From positions 1 to 6,839 of the forward strand of contig JAHFLR010000036.1 of assembly GCA_023244795.1 (NCBI GenBank): DNA of 6,839 nt, given 5' to 3'. Positions 1 through 5,966 of the stretch are shown here, piece by piece. This DNA is from a bacterium (GTDB lineage Bacteria; Patescibacteriota; Minisyncoccia; UBA9983). Under the pieces are notes generated by a model that saw nothing but the letters and a program-made list of their open reading frames with translations, was not told where the DNA came from and made no database searches. Position numbers and translations under genes: made by a program. Each line of letters begins with the position of its first letter. The stretch's first letter is position 1.

Positions 1-1
1 G

Positions 2-985
2 ATGGTTAGAACCCTAATTAATAAAGAGTTTGCCTACCAAACGGATCTGGCCATATATTTTGACATCTCCAGAGCAAAAGATTACACGCGGCTATCTAGG
101 CAAATTTTGGAGGAGCAAAAGGAGGGCGCCGGCAAAGGAGATGTCTCCGACCCGGAGAAACACAATCCTAACGATTTTGCGCTGTGGTTTTTTAAAAAAG
201 GAAAACACAAAAACGCTCTGCAATTTTGGCCTTCCCCTTGGGGAGACGGCTTCCCCGGTTGGCACATAGAATGCTCGGCGATGATAAAAAAATACCTGGG
301 AGATACCATAGACGTGCACATGGGCGGCATTGAGCATATACCCGTACACCACACCAACGAAATAGCCCAAAGCGAGTCGGCCAACGACAAGCCGTTTGTA
401 AATTACTGGATACACAACGAGCACTTGCTCGTTAACAACGGAAAAATGTCTAAATCCGAGGGCACCAGCTACAGCGTAGACGAAGTTATAGAAAAAGGAT
501 TTGACCCAATGGCGTTAAGGTATTTCTTTTTGCAGGCTCATTACCGCTCCAAACAAAATTTTACTTGGGAGGCGCTTGAGGCGGCGCAAAACGGATTAAA
601 AAATCTGCATCATCAAATAAAAAGTCTGGGCAAAGATGTCGGCTCCATAGACGATAATTACGAAGAAAAATTTATTGGAGCAATTAGCGACGACTTTAAC
701 TCCCCTCAGGCGCTGGCAATTTTGCAGGAAGTTTTAAAATCGGATTTAAACAATGGCGATAAGCTGGCCACTATCTTAAGCTTCGATAAAGTTTTGGGCT
801 TAAAATTGACGGACTTATTAAACGAGCAAGGCGCGCCGCAAGAAATTGAGGATCTGGCAAAAAAACGCCAACAGGCGCGCGCGGATAAAAACTGGCAGGA
901 GTCAGATAATTTGAGAGGTAAAATCTTAGAGCTCGGCTATGAGGTAGAAGACACTCCCGGTGGCTATATCCTAAAAAAGAAATAG
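2..985 (+). CDS. cysS: Cysteinyl-tRNA synthetase (CysRS), 3' part, 5' end cut by window edge
   Basis: This enzyme charges tRNA-Cys with cysteine using ATP in the cytoplasm; it is a class I aminoacyl-tRNA synthetase. The visible 327 residues start inside the catalytic domain. The frame runs off the left edge, so the first ATG is probably internal: CysRS is usually about 450-480 aa, and the HIGH motif and first zinc cysteine are missing only because of the cut. Visible family features, in order, are PSPWGDGFPGWHIECSAM (about 77-94) with zinc ligand Cys91, then GGIEHIPVHHTNEIAQSE with ligands His116 and Glu120, then the KMSKS loop at 148-152 (GKMSKSEGT), then a helical anticodon-binding C-terminus. 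The GGIEHIPVHHTNE variant of the more usual GGxDLxFPHHENE is, as I recall it, common in CPR and some archaeal enzymes. It ends at TAG (983-985). Lysine codons near the end also form the tail of a minus-strand terminator. Confidence 0.98.
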   Translation: MVRTLINKEFAYQTDLAIYFDISRAKDYTRLSRQILEEQKEGAGKGDVSDPEKHNPNDFALWFFKKGKHKNALQFWPSPWGDGFPGWHIECSAMIKKYLGDTIDVHMGGIEHIPVHHTNEIAQSESANDKPFVNYWIHNEHLLVNNGKMSKSEGTSYSVDEVIEKGFDPMALRYFFLQAHYRSKQNFTWEALEAAQNGLKNLHHQIKSLGKDVGSIDDNYEEKFIGAISDDFNSPQALAILQEVLKSDLNNGDKLATILSFDKVLGLKLTDLLNEQGAPQEIEDLAKKRQQARADKNWQESDNLRGKILELGYEVEDTPGGYILKKK

Positions 986-1007
986 CCGGCAGAGAAACTC
1001 CGCCGGC
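971..1007 (-). terminator. Rho-independent terminator for the minus-strand pair, tail inside cysS
   Basis: The hairpin arms are GCCGGC-A-GAG (985-994) and CTC-C-GCCGGC (998-1007), with an AAA loop and one A/C mismatch. Read on the minus strand, the hairpin is followed by TATTTCTTTTTT (984-973), a strong U-tract. That tract is the complement of the last Lys codons of cysS. On the plus strand no U-tract follows, so this hairpin by itself is a poor cysS terminator. Confidence 0.75.
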
Positions 1008-1010
1008 CTA

Positions 1011-1027
1011 ATCGCAAATTTTGCGAT
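1011..1027. repeat. Short perfect inverted repeat between convergent genes
   Basis: ATCGCAAA-T-TTTGCGAT is a perfect 8-bp inverted repeat around one base. It lies between the cysS stop and the end of the minus-strand membrane gene. Its centre is T-rich on the plus strand, so it may help end or stabilise cysS transcripts. A one-base spacer cannot form a normal hairpin loop without opening the inner pairs, and a dyad binding site is an alternative. Confidence 0.45.
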
Positions 1028-1045
1028 ACTGTTTGTTAGCTATTC

Positions 1046-1450
1046 TCACCCCTTCTTTGCCAGCCCCTTGTAAAAGGACTCCAGGGTGTTGTAGCTGACA
1101 TCCAACAAGATAAAGAAACACAAGACCTCGGCGCCAAGCTCGCCCCAGCTCTCTGTCTTGGGGCCATACTTGATGGCAATGCTTGTAACCATCATGGCGG
1201 TTACCGAGAGCAGGTACCCGTAGACAACGGGATAATTGGCGTAAGAGTATTGTCGCCCTCGAGAAAAAATGTTCTTCGCGCGCTTGCGTAACGGACCAAA
1301 AATCATCAGGTAAGAAATTATGTAGATACCGACGGGGTCCCACCAGTTGGCGCCTGTCATCAAAATCTGGGGGGCATAACCCAATACCGCTCCCATAAGG
1401 AAATGGAACATGTGGCCCATCCTGCTCTTCTCCATCAAGATGTTTGTCAT
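1046..1450 (-). CDS. Unknown small membrane protein, four predicted helices
   Basis: I do not recognise the family of this 134-aa protein. It has four hydrophobic segments at about 14-32, 39-54, 73-93 and 105-120. The basic loop RKRAK (55-59), basic residues near the N-terminus and the Lys-rich C-terminus (KGLAKKG) all fit the cytoplasmic side, giving an N-in, C-in topology. The start is ATG at 1448-1450; its A is also the last base of the upstream gene's TAA stop (TAATG), a typical translational-coupling arrangement. An AAGGG motif at 1457-1461 lies 6 nt upstream. The stop is TGA, and a strong terminator follows past the convergent cysS end. The coupling suggests it works with, or is dosed together with, the basic protein encoded upstream. 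Function is unknown; size alone would also suit a small transport accessory or holin-like protein, but no signature supports either. Confidence 0.8.
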   Translation of the reverse strand: MTNILMEKSRMGHMFHFLMGAVLGYAPQILMTGANWWDPVGIYIISYLMIFGPLRKRAKNIFSRGRQYSYANYPVVYGYLLSVTAMMVTSIAIKYGPKTESWGELGAEVLCFFILLDVSYNTLESFYKGLAKKG

Positions 1451-1902
1451 TACCGACCCTTCTGCTTGCGCCTACGCAATTCGGCTTCCAGTTTGCCAAG
1501 GTGCCTGGAGAGAATCTGATCCATAGCCTCCAGCAATTGATCGAGCGACTCACGCTTCTGTTCTTTCGGCTCGCTCAGCTCCTTACTCTCTTGTTTGGCG
1601 ATGACATCTTTCATCCAGGGATCAAGGCGGTGAATGCGAGCGCTCTTTCTGTTGCCCTTAAACGACTTCAGCGCTTCGGCCGGAACCTCGCACCAAAACG
1701 GCTTCTTCTCCGGAAGTTGGTAAGTACCCGGAACCGAGCGATACTTCAAATATGTCCTCCGCTGACTCTTGGAGAACTCTCTCAGGTAAGCCCCATGGGC
1801 TCTTTCGGAAAGATGTAGAGAAACTCCCGCTTTTTCGTAAGTGGCGGAGTTCTGATAATACCATCTCTGGCAAAACACTCGGACTCGAACAACCTTGCTC
1901 AT
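1450..1902 (-). CDS. Unknown basic protein with charged helical C-terminus, first gene of a coupled pair
   Basis: I do not recognise this 150-aa protein. The N-terminal two thirds hold many aromatic and basic residues, including FCQRWYYQNSATYEK (10-24) and PEKKPFWCEVP (64-74), and two cysteines (11 and 71). Residues about 100-150 are Lys/Glu/Arg-rich and probably helical, with a leucine-containing stretch at 119-142 that could be a short coiled coil. No signal peptide or membrane segment is seen, so it is probably cytoplasmic. The start is well supported: AAAGGAG (1909-1915) sits 6 nt before ATG. Lysine is mostly AAG (about 12 AAG to 5 AAA), the reverse of dnaB next door. Its TAA overlaps the ATG of the downstream membrane gene. 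It is divergent from dnaB, with about 100 bp between the start codons. Overlapping frames on both strands lack a comparable ribosome binding site. Confidence 0.8.
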   Translation of the reverse strand: MSKVVRVRVFCQRWYYQNSATYEKAGVSLHLSERAHGAYLREFSKSQRRTYLKYRSVPGTYQLPEKKPFWCEVPAEALKSFKGNRKSARIHRLDPWMKDVIAKQESKELSEPKEQKRESLDQLLEAMDQILSRHLGKLEAELRRRKQKGR

Positions 1903-1908
1903 TGGTGT

Positions 1909-1915
1909 CTCCTTT
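1909..1915 (-). promoter_or_regulatory. Strong Shine-Dalgarno site for the 150-aa gene
   Basis: AAAGGAG on the minus strand lies 6 nt before ATG 1902. It fixes the start and contrasts with the SD-free starts of dnaB, rplU and rmuC. Confidence 0.75.
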
Positions 1916-1954
1916 CAATGACCTCTTCTATCCCCAAACTATCAACATTTAAAC

Positions 1955-1973
1955 GTTTTGACAAGGTTTTGAC
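1955..1973 (+). repeat. Two direct GTTTTGAC copies, 11 bp apart, at the divergent promoter region
   Basis: GTTTTGAC occurs at 1955-1962 and 1966-1973, an 11-bp period (one helical turn). The second copy supplies the possible -35 hexamer TTGACC of the dnaB promoter. The spacing suits side-by-side protein binding on one DNA face, but two 8-mers can arise by chance. Confidence 0.4.
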
Positions 1974-1995
1974 CCCCGCCCGGCTGTGCTATGAT
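1969..1995 (+). promoter_or_regulatory. dnaB promoter, extended -10 TGCTATGAT
   Basis: TATGAT (1990-1995) is preceded by TG at 1987-1988, giving an extended -10 element. TTGACC at 1969-1974 may act as a -35, although its 15-bp spacing is short. Transcription should start near 2002, so an ATG at 1991 lies inside the promoter and the ATG at 2006 has a leader of only about 0-4 nt. Confidence 0.65.
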
Positions 1996-2005
1996 AGAAA
2001 CCGTA

Positions 2006-3376
2006 ATGGCGACAGAAACAAAAAAAATCGGGATGACCAGAATCCCCCCTCACAGCACAGAAGCGGAGCAATCCGTTTTGGGCGCTATTATGATGGATTC
2101 TAAATCTATAGACATTGTTTCCGATATCGTGAGGCCGGAGGACTTTTACGAAAATAAACATTCGGAAATATACGAAGCCATGTTGGAACTTTATGTTAAA
2201 AGAGAGCCTATCGACCTTCTCTCTCTCTCCAATAAATTAAAAGAGAGAAAGTCTATCAAGAGCGTCGGCGGCAACGCGTATCTAACCGACCTCGTTAATA
2301 GTGTTCCGTCCGCCTCTAACATCAAACACTACGCGGAAATCGTGCGCAAGAAAAAAATATTGAGAGATTTAATTGAGTCTTCTAGCCACATCTCCGACCT
2401 TGGTTTTAATGAGAACGAGGATGTGGAGCAACTGCTGGACGACGCAGAAAAGAAGATCTTCAGCATCGCCCGTCACTCGGTTAAGCAAAAATTCCAGGGG
2501 GTAAAGGATCTTTTTAGCGACGCCTGGGATAGATTAGACAAGCTTCATAAATCAACGGACGAGATTAGAGGAGTGCCCTCGGGATTTAACGATTTGGATC
2601 ATAAACTTGCCGGTTTCCAAAAATCGGATTTGATTATCTTGGCCGCTCGCCCCTCCATGGGTAAAACCGCGCTGGCGCTAGACATTGCGCGCAATGTAGC
2701 TAAAAAAGGAATCCCAGTTGGCATCTTTAGCTTGGAAATGTCGGCCAGCCAAATTGTAGACAGAATAATCGCCGCCGAGGCATCGGTAGACTCATGGAAA
2801 ATGAGAACGGGCAAGGGCATCAGCGATGACGACTTCGGACGTATCAGCGAGGCGCTGGACCGGCTATCTCAAGCCCCTATCTACATAGACGACGAAGCAT
2901 CAAAAAATATTCTGCAGATGCGCGCCATGGCCAGGCGCCTGCAAGCCGAACACGGACTCGGTCTTTTGGTGGTAGATTATTTGCAACTGATGATGCCCAG
3001 AGAAAGAACAGATAACATGGTGCAGCAAATGACCGAGATATCTCGCTCGCTTAAGGGACTAGCCAAAGAGCTGGATGTGCCGGTATTGGCGCTCTCACAG
3101 CTCTCTCGCGCCGTGGAAAGCAGGCAAGACAAAAGACCAAAACTGCATGACCTAAGAGATAGCGGTTCCATTGAGCAAGACGCAGACGTAGTTATGTTTA
3201 TTTACAGAGACGATAAAAATAGAGAGGGCTATAACGACAGCGATTCCGCATTTTCCGAAGCCGAAATTTTGATAGAAAAACACAGAAACGGCCCGACGGG
3301 TATGATCAAACTCGGCTTTATAAAGGATCAGGTTACATTTAGATCGATTGAGAAAGGTGATTTTGGGTCGTTATAA
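2006..3376 (+). CDS. dnaB: Replicative DNA helicase DnaB
   Basis: This is the hexameric ring helicase that unwinds DNA at the replication fork using ATP and contacts primase. The N-terminal domain begins with IPPHSTEAEQSVLGAIM, the family signature, and extends to about residue 165; a linker leads to the RecA-like motor (DnaB_C). The Walker A motif is ARPSMGKT (about 214-221), Walker B is LLVVDYLQL with Asp at about 324, and further family blocks are LSQLSRAVESR, DLRDSGSIEQDADVVMFIYR and the C-terminal RNGPTG. The 456 aa from this start match the usual 440-470. I chose ATG 2006 rather than ATG 1991 because the latter lies within the predicted -10 element; ATG 2033 is a less likely alternative. 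There is no SD sequence, which fits a leaderless mRNA. recR follows 25 nt after the TAA stop, probably in the same operon. Confidence 0.97.
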   Translation: MATETKKIGMTRIPPHSTEAEQSVLGAIMMDSKSIDIVSDIVRPEDFYENKHSEIYEAMLELYVKREPIDLLSLSNKLKERKSIKSVGGNAYLTDLVNSVPSASNIKHYAEIVRKKKILRDLIESSSHISDLGFNENEDVEQLLDDAEKKIFSIARHSVKQKFQGVKDLFSDAWDRLDKLHKSTDEIRGVPSGFNDLDHKLAGFQKSDLIILAARPSMGKTALALDIARNVAKKGIPVGIFSLEMSASQIVDRIIAAEASVDSWKMRTGKGISDDDFGRISEALDRLSQAPIYIDDEASKNILQMRAMARRLQAEHGLGLLVVDYLQLMMPRERTDNMVQQMTEISRSLKGLAKELDVPVLALSQLSRAVESRQDKRPKLHDLRDSGSIEQDADVVMFIYRDDKNREGYNDSDSAFSEAEILIEKHRNGPTGMIKLGFIKDQVTFRSIEKGDFGSL

Positions 3377-3401
3377 AAATAAGATGTTAAGTTTTGCTTA
3401 A

Positions 3402-3998
3402 ATGGTTTTTGATAAACTGGTAGAATTATTTTTAAAGTTTCCGGGTATCGGCCCGAGGCAAGCAAGAAGGTTTGCCTTTTTTTTAGCCGGCCAAAATGAA
3501 AAATACATCGAAGAACTGATAAATGCTCTGGCTCAAGTTAAAAGCGAAGTGAGGCAATGCCTCTCGTGCTATAGATTTTTTAATGGCGCGGGAGATAAGT
3601 GCGGCATTTGCGCCAACAAAAACCGAGAAGACATTGTTATGGTGGTAGAAAAAGACGTTGACCTAGAAAACATAGAAAAATCTGGAGTTTATAACGGAAA
3701 ATATTTTGTTTTAGGCGGAGTTTTATCTTTAAACAACGGCAGCGAATCTGGTTTAAGATTTAAAAATTTATTTGAGAAAATAACCGCCAACAAGCCGGAA
3801 GAAATTATAATCGCCACTAGTGCTACGGTTGAGGGCGACAACACCGCCAGATACATCCAAAAAGTTTTGGAGCCCATTCGACAAGCTCAGGGCGAGCCAA
3901 TAAAAATAACCCGGCTGGGGCGCGGCCTCTCCACCGGCACCGAGTTGGAATACAGTGACGACGAAACAATCTCCAACGCGCTAAAGAACCGAAAATAA
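3402..3998 (+). CDS. recR: Recombination mediator protein RecR, with a small repeat-derived insertion
   Basis: RecR works with RecO (and RecF) to load RecA onto single-stranded gaps; it forms a DNA-clamping ring. The 198 aa show a helix-hairpin-helix (LKFPGIGPRQARRFAF, 11-26), a four-cysteine zinc finger (Cys53, 56, 67, 70), a Toprim domain from IVMVVEKDVD (78-87) through ATVEGDNTA (141-149), and the C-terminal RLGRGLSTGTELEYSDD, which corresponds to the usual RxAxGLPVGGDLEYAD. Residues 159-166 (IRQAQGEP) do not fit the family alignment; they come from a 24-bp in-frame insertion described separately. The start ATG follows dnaB by 25 nt with no SD sequence, and no convincing promoter of its own is visible, so co-transcription with dnaB is likely. 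A bidirectional terminator follows the stop directly. The protein should remain functional, because all key motifs are intact. Confidence 0.96.
   Translation: MVFDKLVELFLKFPGIGPRQARRFAFFLAGQNEKYIEELINALAQVKSEVRQCLSCYRFFNGAGDKCGICANKNREDIVMVVEKDVDLENIEKSGVYNGKYFVLGGVLSLNNGSESGLRFKNLFEKITANKPEEIIIATSATVEGDNTARYIQKVLEPIRQAQGEPIKITRLGRGLSTGTELEYSDDETISNALKNRK
3870..3899 (+). repeat. Short dispersed-type repeat inserted in frame in recR, flanked by GAGCC copies
   Basis: The core CATTCGACAAGCTCAGGGC (3875-3893) is bracketed by exact GAGCC copies at 3870-3874 and 3894-3898. Removing 24 bp restores GTT TTG GAG CCA ATA AAA, coding VLEPIK, which joins the Toprim end to the conserved C-terminal motif as in other RecR proteins. 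GCCC (3872-3875) and GGGC (3890-3893) can pair. From memory, near-identical TTCGACAAGCTCAGGG elements, encoding peptides such as RQAQG, are scattered through many environmental bacterial genomes including CPR. Only one copy is present in this window. Confidence 0.7.
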
Positions 3999-4023
3999 AA
4001 ATAGCGCCGAGCGGCGCTATTTT
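3998..4023. terminator. Bidirectional terminator between recR and rplU
   Basis: A perfect 11-bp stem AAAATAGCGCC (3998-4008) / GGCGCTATTTT (4013-4023) with a GAGC loop starts at the last base of the recR stop codon and ends 4 nt short of the convergent rplU stop. The A/T ends give a U-run in both directions, so it can end both transcripts. Confidence 0.9.
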
Positions 4024-4027
4024 GTGA

Positions 4028-4456
4028 TTACTTAATCTCTAATATTTTAACTCTGGAGTATGTTTGCCTATGTCCCCTTTTGATAGCAGATCTGGTTTTG
4101 TTTTTGTATTTTTGAGTGATGACCTTTTCTCCCCTTACTTCTTTTTCTACCTGAGCGGTCACTTTGGCCCCGGCAACCATCGGGCTGCCTATCTTAACAT
4201 CGCCTCCGATAGAGATAAGTAAAACCTGGTCGAAGGTGTAATTGTCGCCCTCTTTGGCGCCTAACCTCTCCACGTTTAACATCTGGCCCTCTCTAACCAA
4301 ATATTGCTTGCCACCGGTTGCAATTACGGCTAGCGCGTCGTTATCGTTTATAACCTTGGGGGCCTTTTTCGCCAGTTTTTTTACCTTTGATACCGTCTTT
4401 TTTGCTTTGTCCGCTGTAGCCTTAACGGAAGCGGGTTGTTTTTTAGTTGTTGCCAT
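4028..4456 (-). CDS. rplU: 50S ribosomal protein L21 (bL21) with a basic N-terminal extension
   Basis: L21 is a large-subunit ribosomal protein that binds 23S rRNA. The core occupies residues 41-142 (about 102 aa, the normal full length): ALAVIATGGKQYLVREGQ opens it, and KYKNKTRSAIKRGHRQTYSR (116-135) carries the conserved RNA-binding GHRQ block. Before it lie 40 extra residues rich in Lys, Ala, Val and Thr (such as KKTVSKVKKLAKKAPK), resembling a disordered histone-H1-like tail. The start ATG at 4454-4456 opens the tail in frame, and a plausible promoter sits just upstream. There is no SD sequence; the leader would be about 2 nt. rpmA (L27), the usual next gene, is absent: recR converges from the other side across a terminator. 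Confidence 0.96.
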   Translation of the reverse strand: MATTKKQPASVKATADKAKKTVSKVKKLAKKAPKVINDNDALAVIATGGKQYLVREGQMLNVERLGAKEGDNYTFDQVLLISIGGDVKIGSPMVAGAKVTAQVEKEVRGEKVITQKYKNKTRSAIKRGHRQTYSRVKILEIK

Positions 4457-4464
4457 ATTGTTCC

Positions 4465-4492
4465 ATTCTACATAAAAACTTTAATTTTGCAA
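4465..4492 (-). promoter_or_regulatory. rplU promoter, giving a near-leaderless mRNA
   Basis: On the minus strand, TTGCAA (4492-4487) lies 16 bp from TAGAAT (4470-4465). The predicted start of transcription, about 7 nt downstream of the -10, falls near 4458, only about 2 nt before the rplU ATG. Confidence 0.6.
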
Positions 4493-4507
4493 GAGTTTGC
4501 AGAAACA

Positions 4508-4541
4508 AGAGAAAAAGAAAGAGCGCCACGCGGAGTGGCGC
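4508..4541 (-). terminator. Rho-independent terminator after the 96-aa gene
   Basis: On the minus strand GCGCCAC (4541-4535), loop TCCGC, GTGGCGC (4529-4523) is a 7-bp GC-rich stem followed by TCTTTCTTTTTCTC. It ends the upstream gene's transcript before the separate rplU promoter. Confidence 0.85.
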
Positions 4542-4555
4542 CCCCAAGGCACATC

Positions 4556-4846
4556 TCAACAGCCAACCGGCAAGTTGGGGGCCAGCTCGATCTTGGCTCC
4601 CCAGCCGTAGAAATCGAGCATGCCCTCGGTGAGCGAGTGGCGAAAATGGTCTACAACAAACTCGTTCTTGGCGTAGACCGTAACCAGACCATCAAGATAT
4701 TGAATCGTAACCATGCCCCCCACCTCAAGTTCGGGCAGGAGCTTGGCGAGTTCTACGAACTCATCCCACGAAAGATTGCCCGTGGCGATGGGCTTTTTGA
4801 TTGCTTCCGCTAAGGCTCTCCTGCGTGCCCGCACCCTTTTGCTCAT
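4556..4846 (-). CDS. Unknown small basic-headed protein, 96 aa
   Basis: I do not recognise this protein. Residues 1-18 are strongly basic (MSKRVRARRRALAEAIKK). Residues 25-39 (LSWDEFVELAKLLPE) look like an amphipathic acidic helix. Residues 44-66 look like beta strands (MVTIQYLDGLVTVYAK), and the end is aromatic and apolar (MLDFYGWGAKIELAPNLPVGC). No membrane span is seen. The start is well supported by AAAGGAG (4852-4858), 5 nt before ATG, and a clear terminator follows the TGA stop. It lies 76 nt downstream of rmuC on the same strand. The gap holds a small hairpin, TGGCC/GGCCA at 4865-4880, without a U-tract on this strand, so read-through from rmuC is possible; I saw no convincing separate promoter. 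The basic head could bind nucleic acid, which is speculation. Confidence 0.78.
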   Translation of the reverse strand: MSKRVRARRRALAEAIKKPIATGNLSWDEFVELAKLLPELEVGGMVTIQYLDGLVTVYAKNEFVVDHFRHSLTEGMLDFYGWGAKIELAPNLPVGC

Positions 4847-4851
4847 GCGCT

Positions 4852-4858
4852 CTCCTTT
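4852..4858 (-). promoter_or_regulatory. Strong Shine-Dalgarno site for the 96-aa gene
   Basis: AAAGGAG on the minus strand, 5 nt before ATG 4846, decides the start and marks the gene as SD-led, unlike rmuC and rplU on either side. Confidence 0.75.
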
Positions 4859-4922
4859 GGGTTTTGGCCCATTGAGGCCAGATGTTGAAATATTGCAGAG
4901 TTCGAAATCTAGTGGTATTAAA

Positions 4923-5960
4923 TCATAACTCCTCCGGCTTGTCTATTGTTTTAACATCTATGCCAACTGGCTCCCCGGTGACGCGCAAAACGTCTTTGTC
5001 TATCTTGCCCAGCTCTTTATAGGCTGCATTGTATGAGTTTACCGTAGTGCCCAAATTAGCGCCCATTTTAGCCATATAGCTTTCGTAAGCGCCCAAGTGT
5101 TTACCTAGTTCCTCTACCCTCTTTTTAATCTCCTTGGCTGATTCCTCAATTTGGAGAGCCTTGAGCCCCTGCATAACAGTTTGTAAATAAGCCAAAAAAG
5201 AAGTGGGCGAGACGATTATTACCTTGTATTTGGCGGCGGCGCGTTGAATCAAATTTTCTGTATCTTCGTCTTTTAGAGCGCCGATTTTATTTACAATTAA
5301 ATCGTAATAAATGGCCTCGTGCGGAATAAACATAAAGGCAAAATCCATGGTGCCGTTTTCCGGTTGGATGTATTTGGAAGTTTCTAAGATTCGATTTTTT
5401 AAATCATTTACAAAAACCTTCTCCAGTCTTTCTCTTTCCGCCTCGTTTTTTTCTTCTGCCATGCGGTTATAGTTCTCTAGGGAAAACTTAGAATCAACGG
5501 GGATAATTTTATCTTTAACAAAAACAACAGCGTCCACGATGTTGCCGTCCGGAAAGGTGTACTGCATTTGATAACTCCCCGGCGGCAAAACATTTTTTAG
5601 CAAGGTCTCCAAATAATATTCTCCCAAAATACCGCGTTGCTTTGGATTTTTTAAAATATCTTGGAGATCTTTTAATTGATCGGCAAAACTCACCACCTGC
5701 TTGTTTGTCTCGTCTAGTTTGGTGAGCCTCTCGGTAACATCCTGTATAATTTTGGCGCTCTGACCAAACTGATTTTGCATAACCCGAGTAGACTCTCCCA
5801 GCTTGTTATCTAGGGTGCCTCTAATCTCTTCCAATTGTTTTTGCATCATCATTAGCGCGCCGCTCTCTTGCCCACTCTCTTTTTTTTGCCCCCTTAAAAA
5901 TAGCCACACAACGATGGCTCCCATAATTAAACCAATTATTACAAAAATCACTTGTTGCAT
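4923..5960 (-). CDS. rmuC: RmuC family protein, DNA recombination-limiting, membrane-anchored
   Basis: In E. coli, RmuC limits inversion between short inverted repeats. The family is thought to carry a nuclease-like fold, though its chemistry is poorly known. These 345 aa begin with a single membrane helix (about 3-22), then a Lys/Glu/Gln-rich coiled-coil region (about 35-105), then the RmuC core. In the core, RGILGEYYLETLL (109-121) holds the family RG..GE..LE motif, Asp143 lies in a VDAVV strand, and PVDSKFSLENY (154-164) holds the conserved DSK motif; FMFIPHEAIY (209-218) follows. The Asp143/Asp156-x-Lys158 spacing resembles PD-(D/E)xK nucleases. Length is shorter than E. coli RmuC (about 475 aa), mainly in the coiled coil. 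ATG 5960 opens just before the membrane helix. There is no SD sequence; the promoter predicts transcription starting at that A. It ends at TGA. Confidence 0.94.
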   Translation of the reverse strand: MQQVIFVIIGLIMGAIVVWLFLRGQKKESGQESGALMMMQKQLEEIRGTLDNKLGESTRVMQNQFGQSAKIIQDVTERLTKLDETNKQVVSFADQLKDLQDILKNPKQRGILGEYYLETLLKNVLPPGSYQMQYTFPDGNIVDAVVFVKDKIIPVDSKFSLENYNRMAEEKNEAERERLEKVFVNDLKNRILETSKYIQPENGTMDFAFMFIPHEAIYYDLIVNKIGALKDEDTENLIQRAAAKYKVIIVSPTSFLAYLQTVMQGLKALQIEESAKEIKKRVEELGKHLGAYESYMAKMGANLGTTVNSYNAAYKELGKIDKDVLRVTGEPVGIDVKTIDKPEEL

Positions 5961-5966
5961 TGCCTA

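Noticed and set aside
82..424. Antisense ORFs inside cysS
   Set aside because: The sense frame is unmistakable CysRS with all expected motifs, so these are mirror frames.
1046..1450. Phage holin identity for the membrane protein
   Set aside because: Size and helix count alone would fit, but no lysis or phage genes are nearby and no holin motif is visible.
1008..1553. 181-codon minus-strand ORF across the coupled pair
   Set aside because: It overlaps both better-supported genes in another frame, has no SD site, and its composition (many Trp, Pro, Arg in irregular order) looks like a shadow.
1444..1818. 124-codon plus-strand ORF opposite the 150-aa gene
   Set aside because: It is antisense to a gene with a strong ribosome binding site and a coupled downstream partner, and has no initiation signal of its own.
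4865..4880. TGGCC/GGCCA hairpin as rmuC terminator
   Set aside because: The stem is only 5 bp and is followed by AAAACCC on the minus strand, with no U-tract.
4887..4921. T-arm-like stretch AGTTCGAAATCT suggesting a tRNA remnant
   Set aside because: No acceptor, D or anticodon stems could be drawn around it; it is probably a coincidence.
4923..4925. UGA recoded as glycine, as in Gracilibacteria
   Set aside because: rmuC ends in TGA at a sensible family C-terminus, and two small genes end in TGA just before or near clear terminators.
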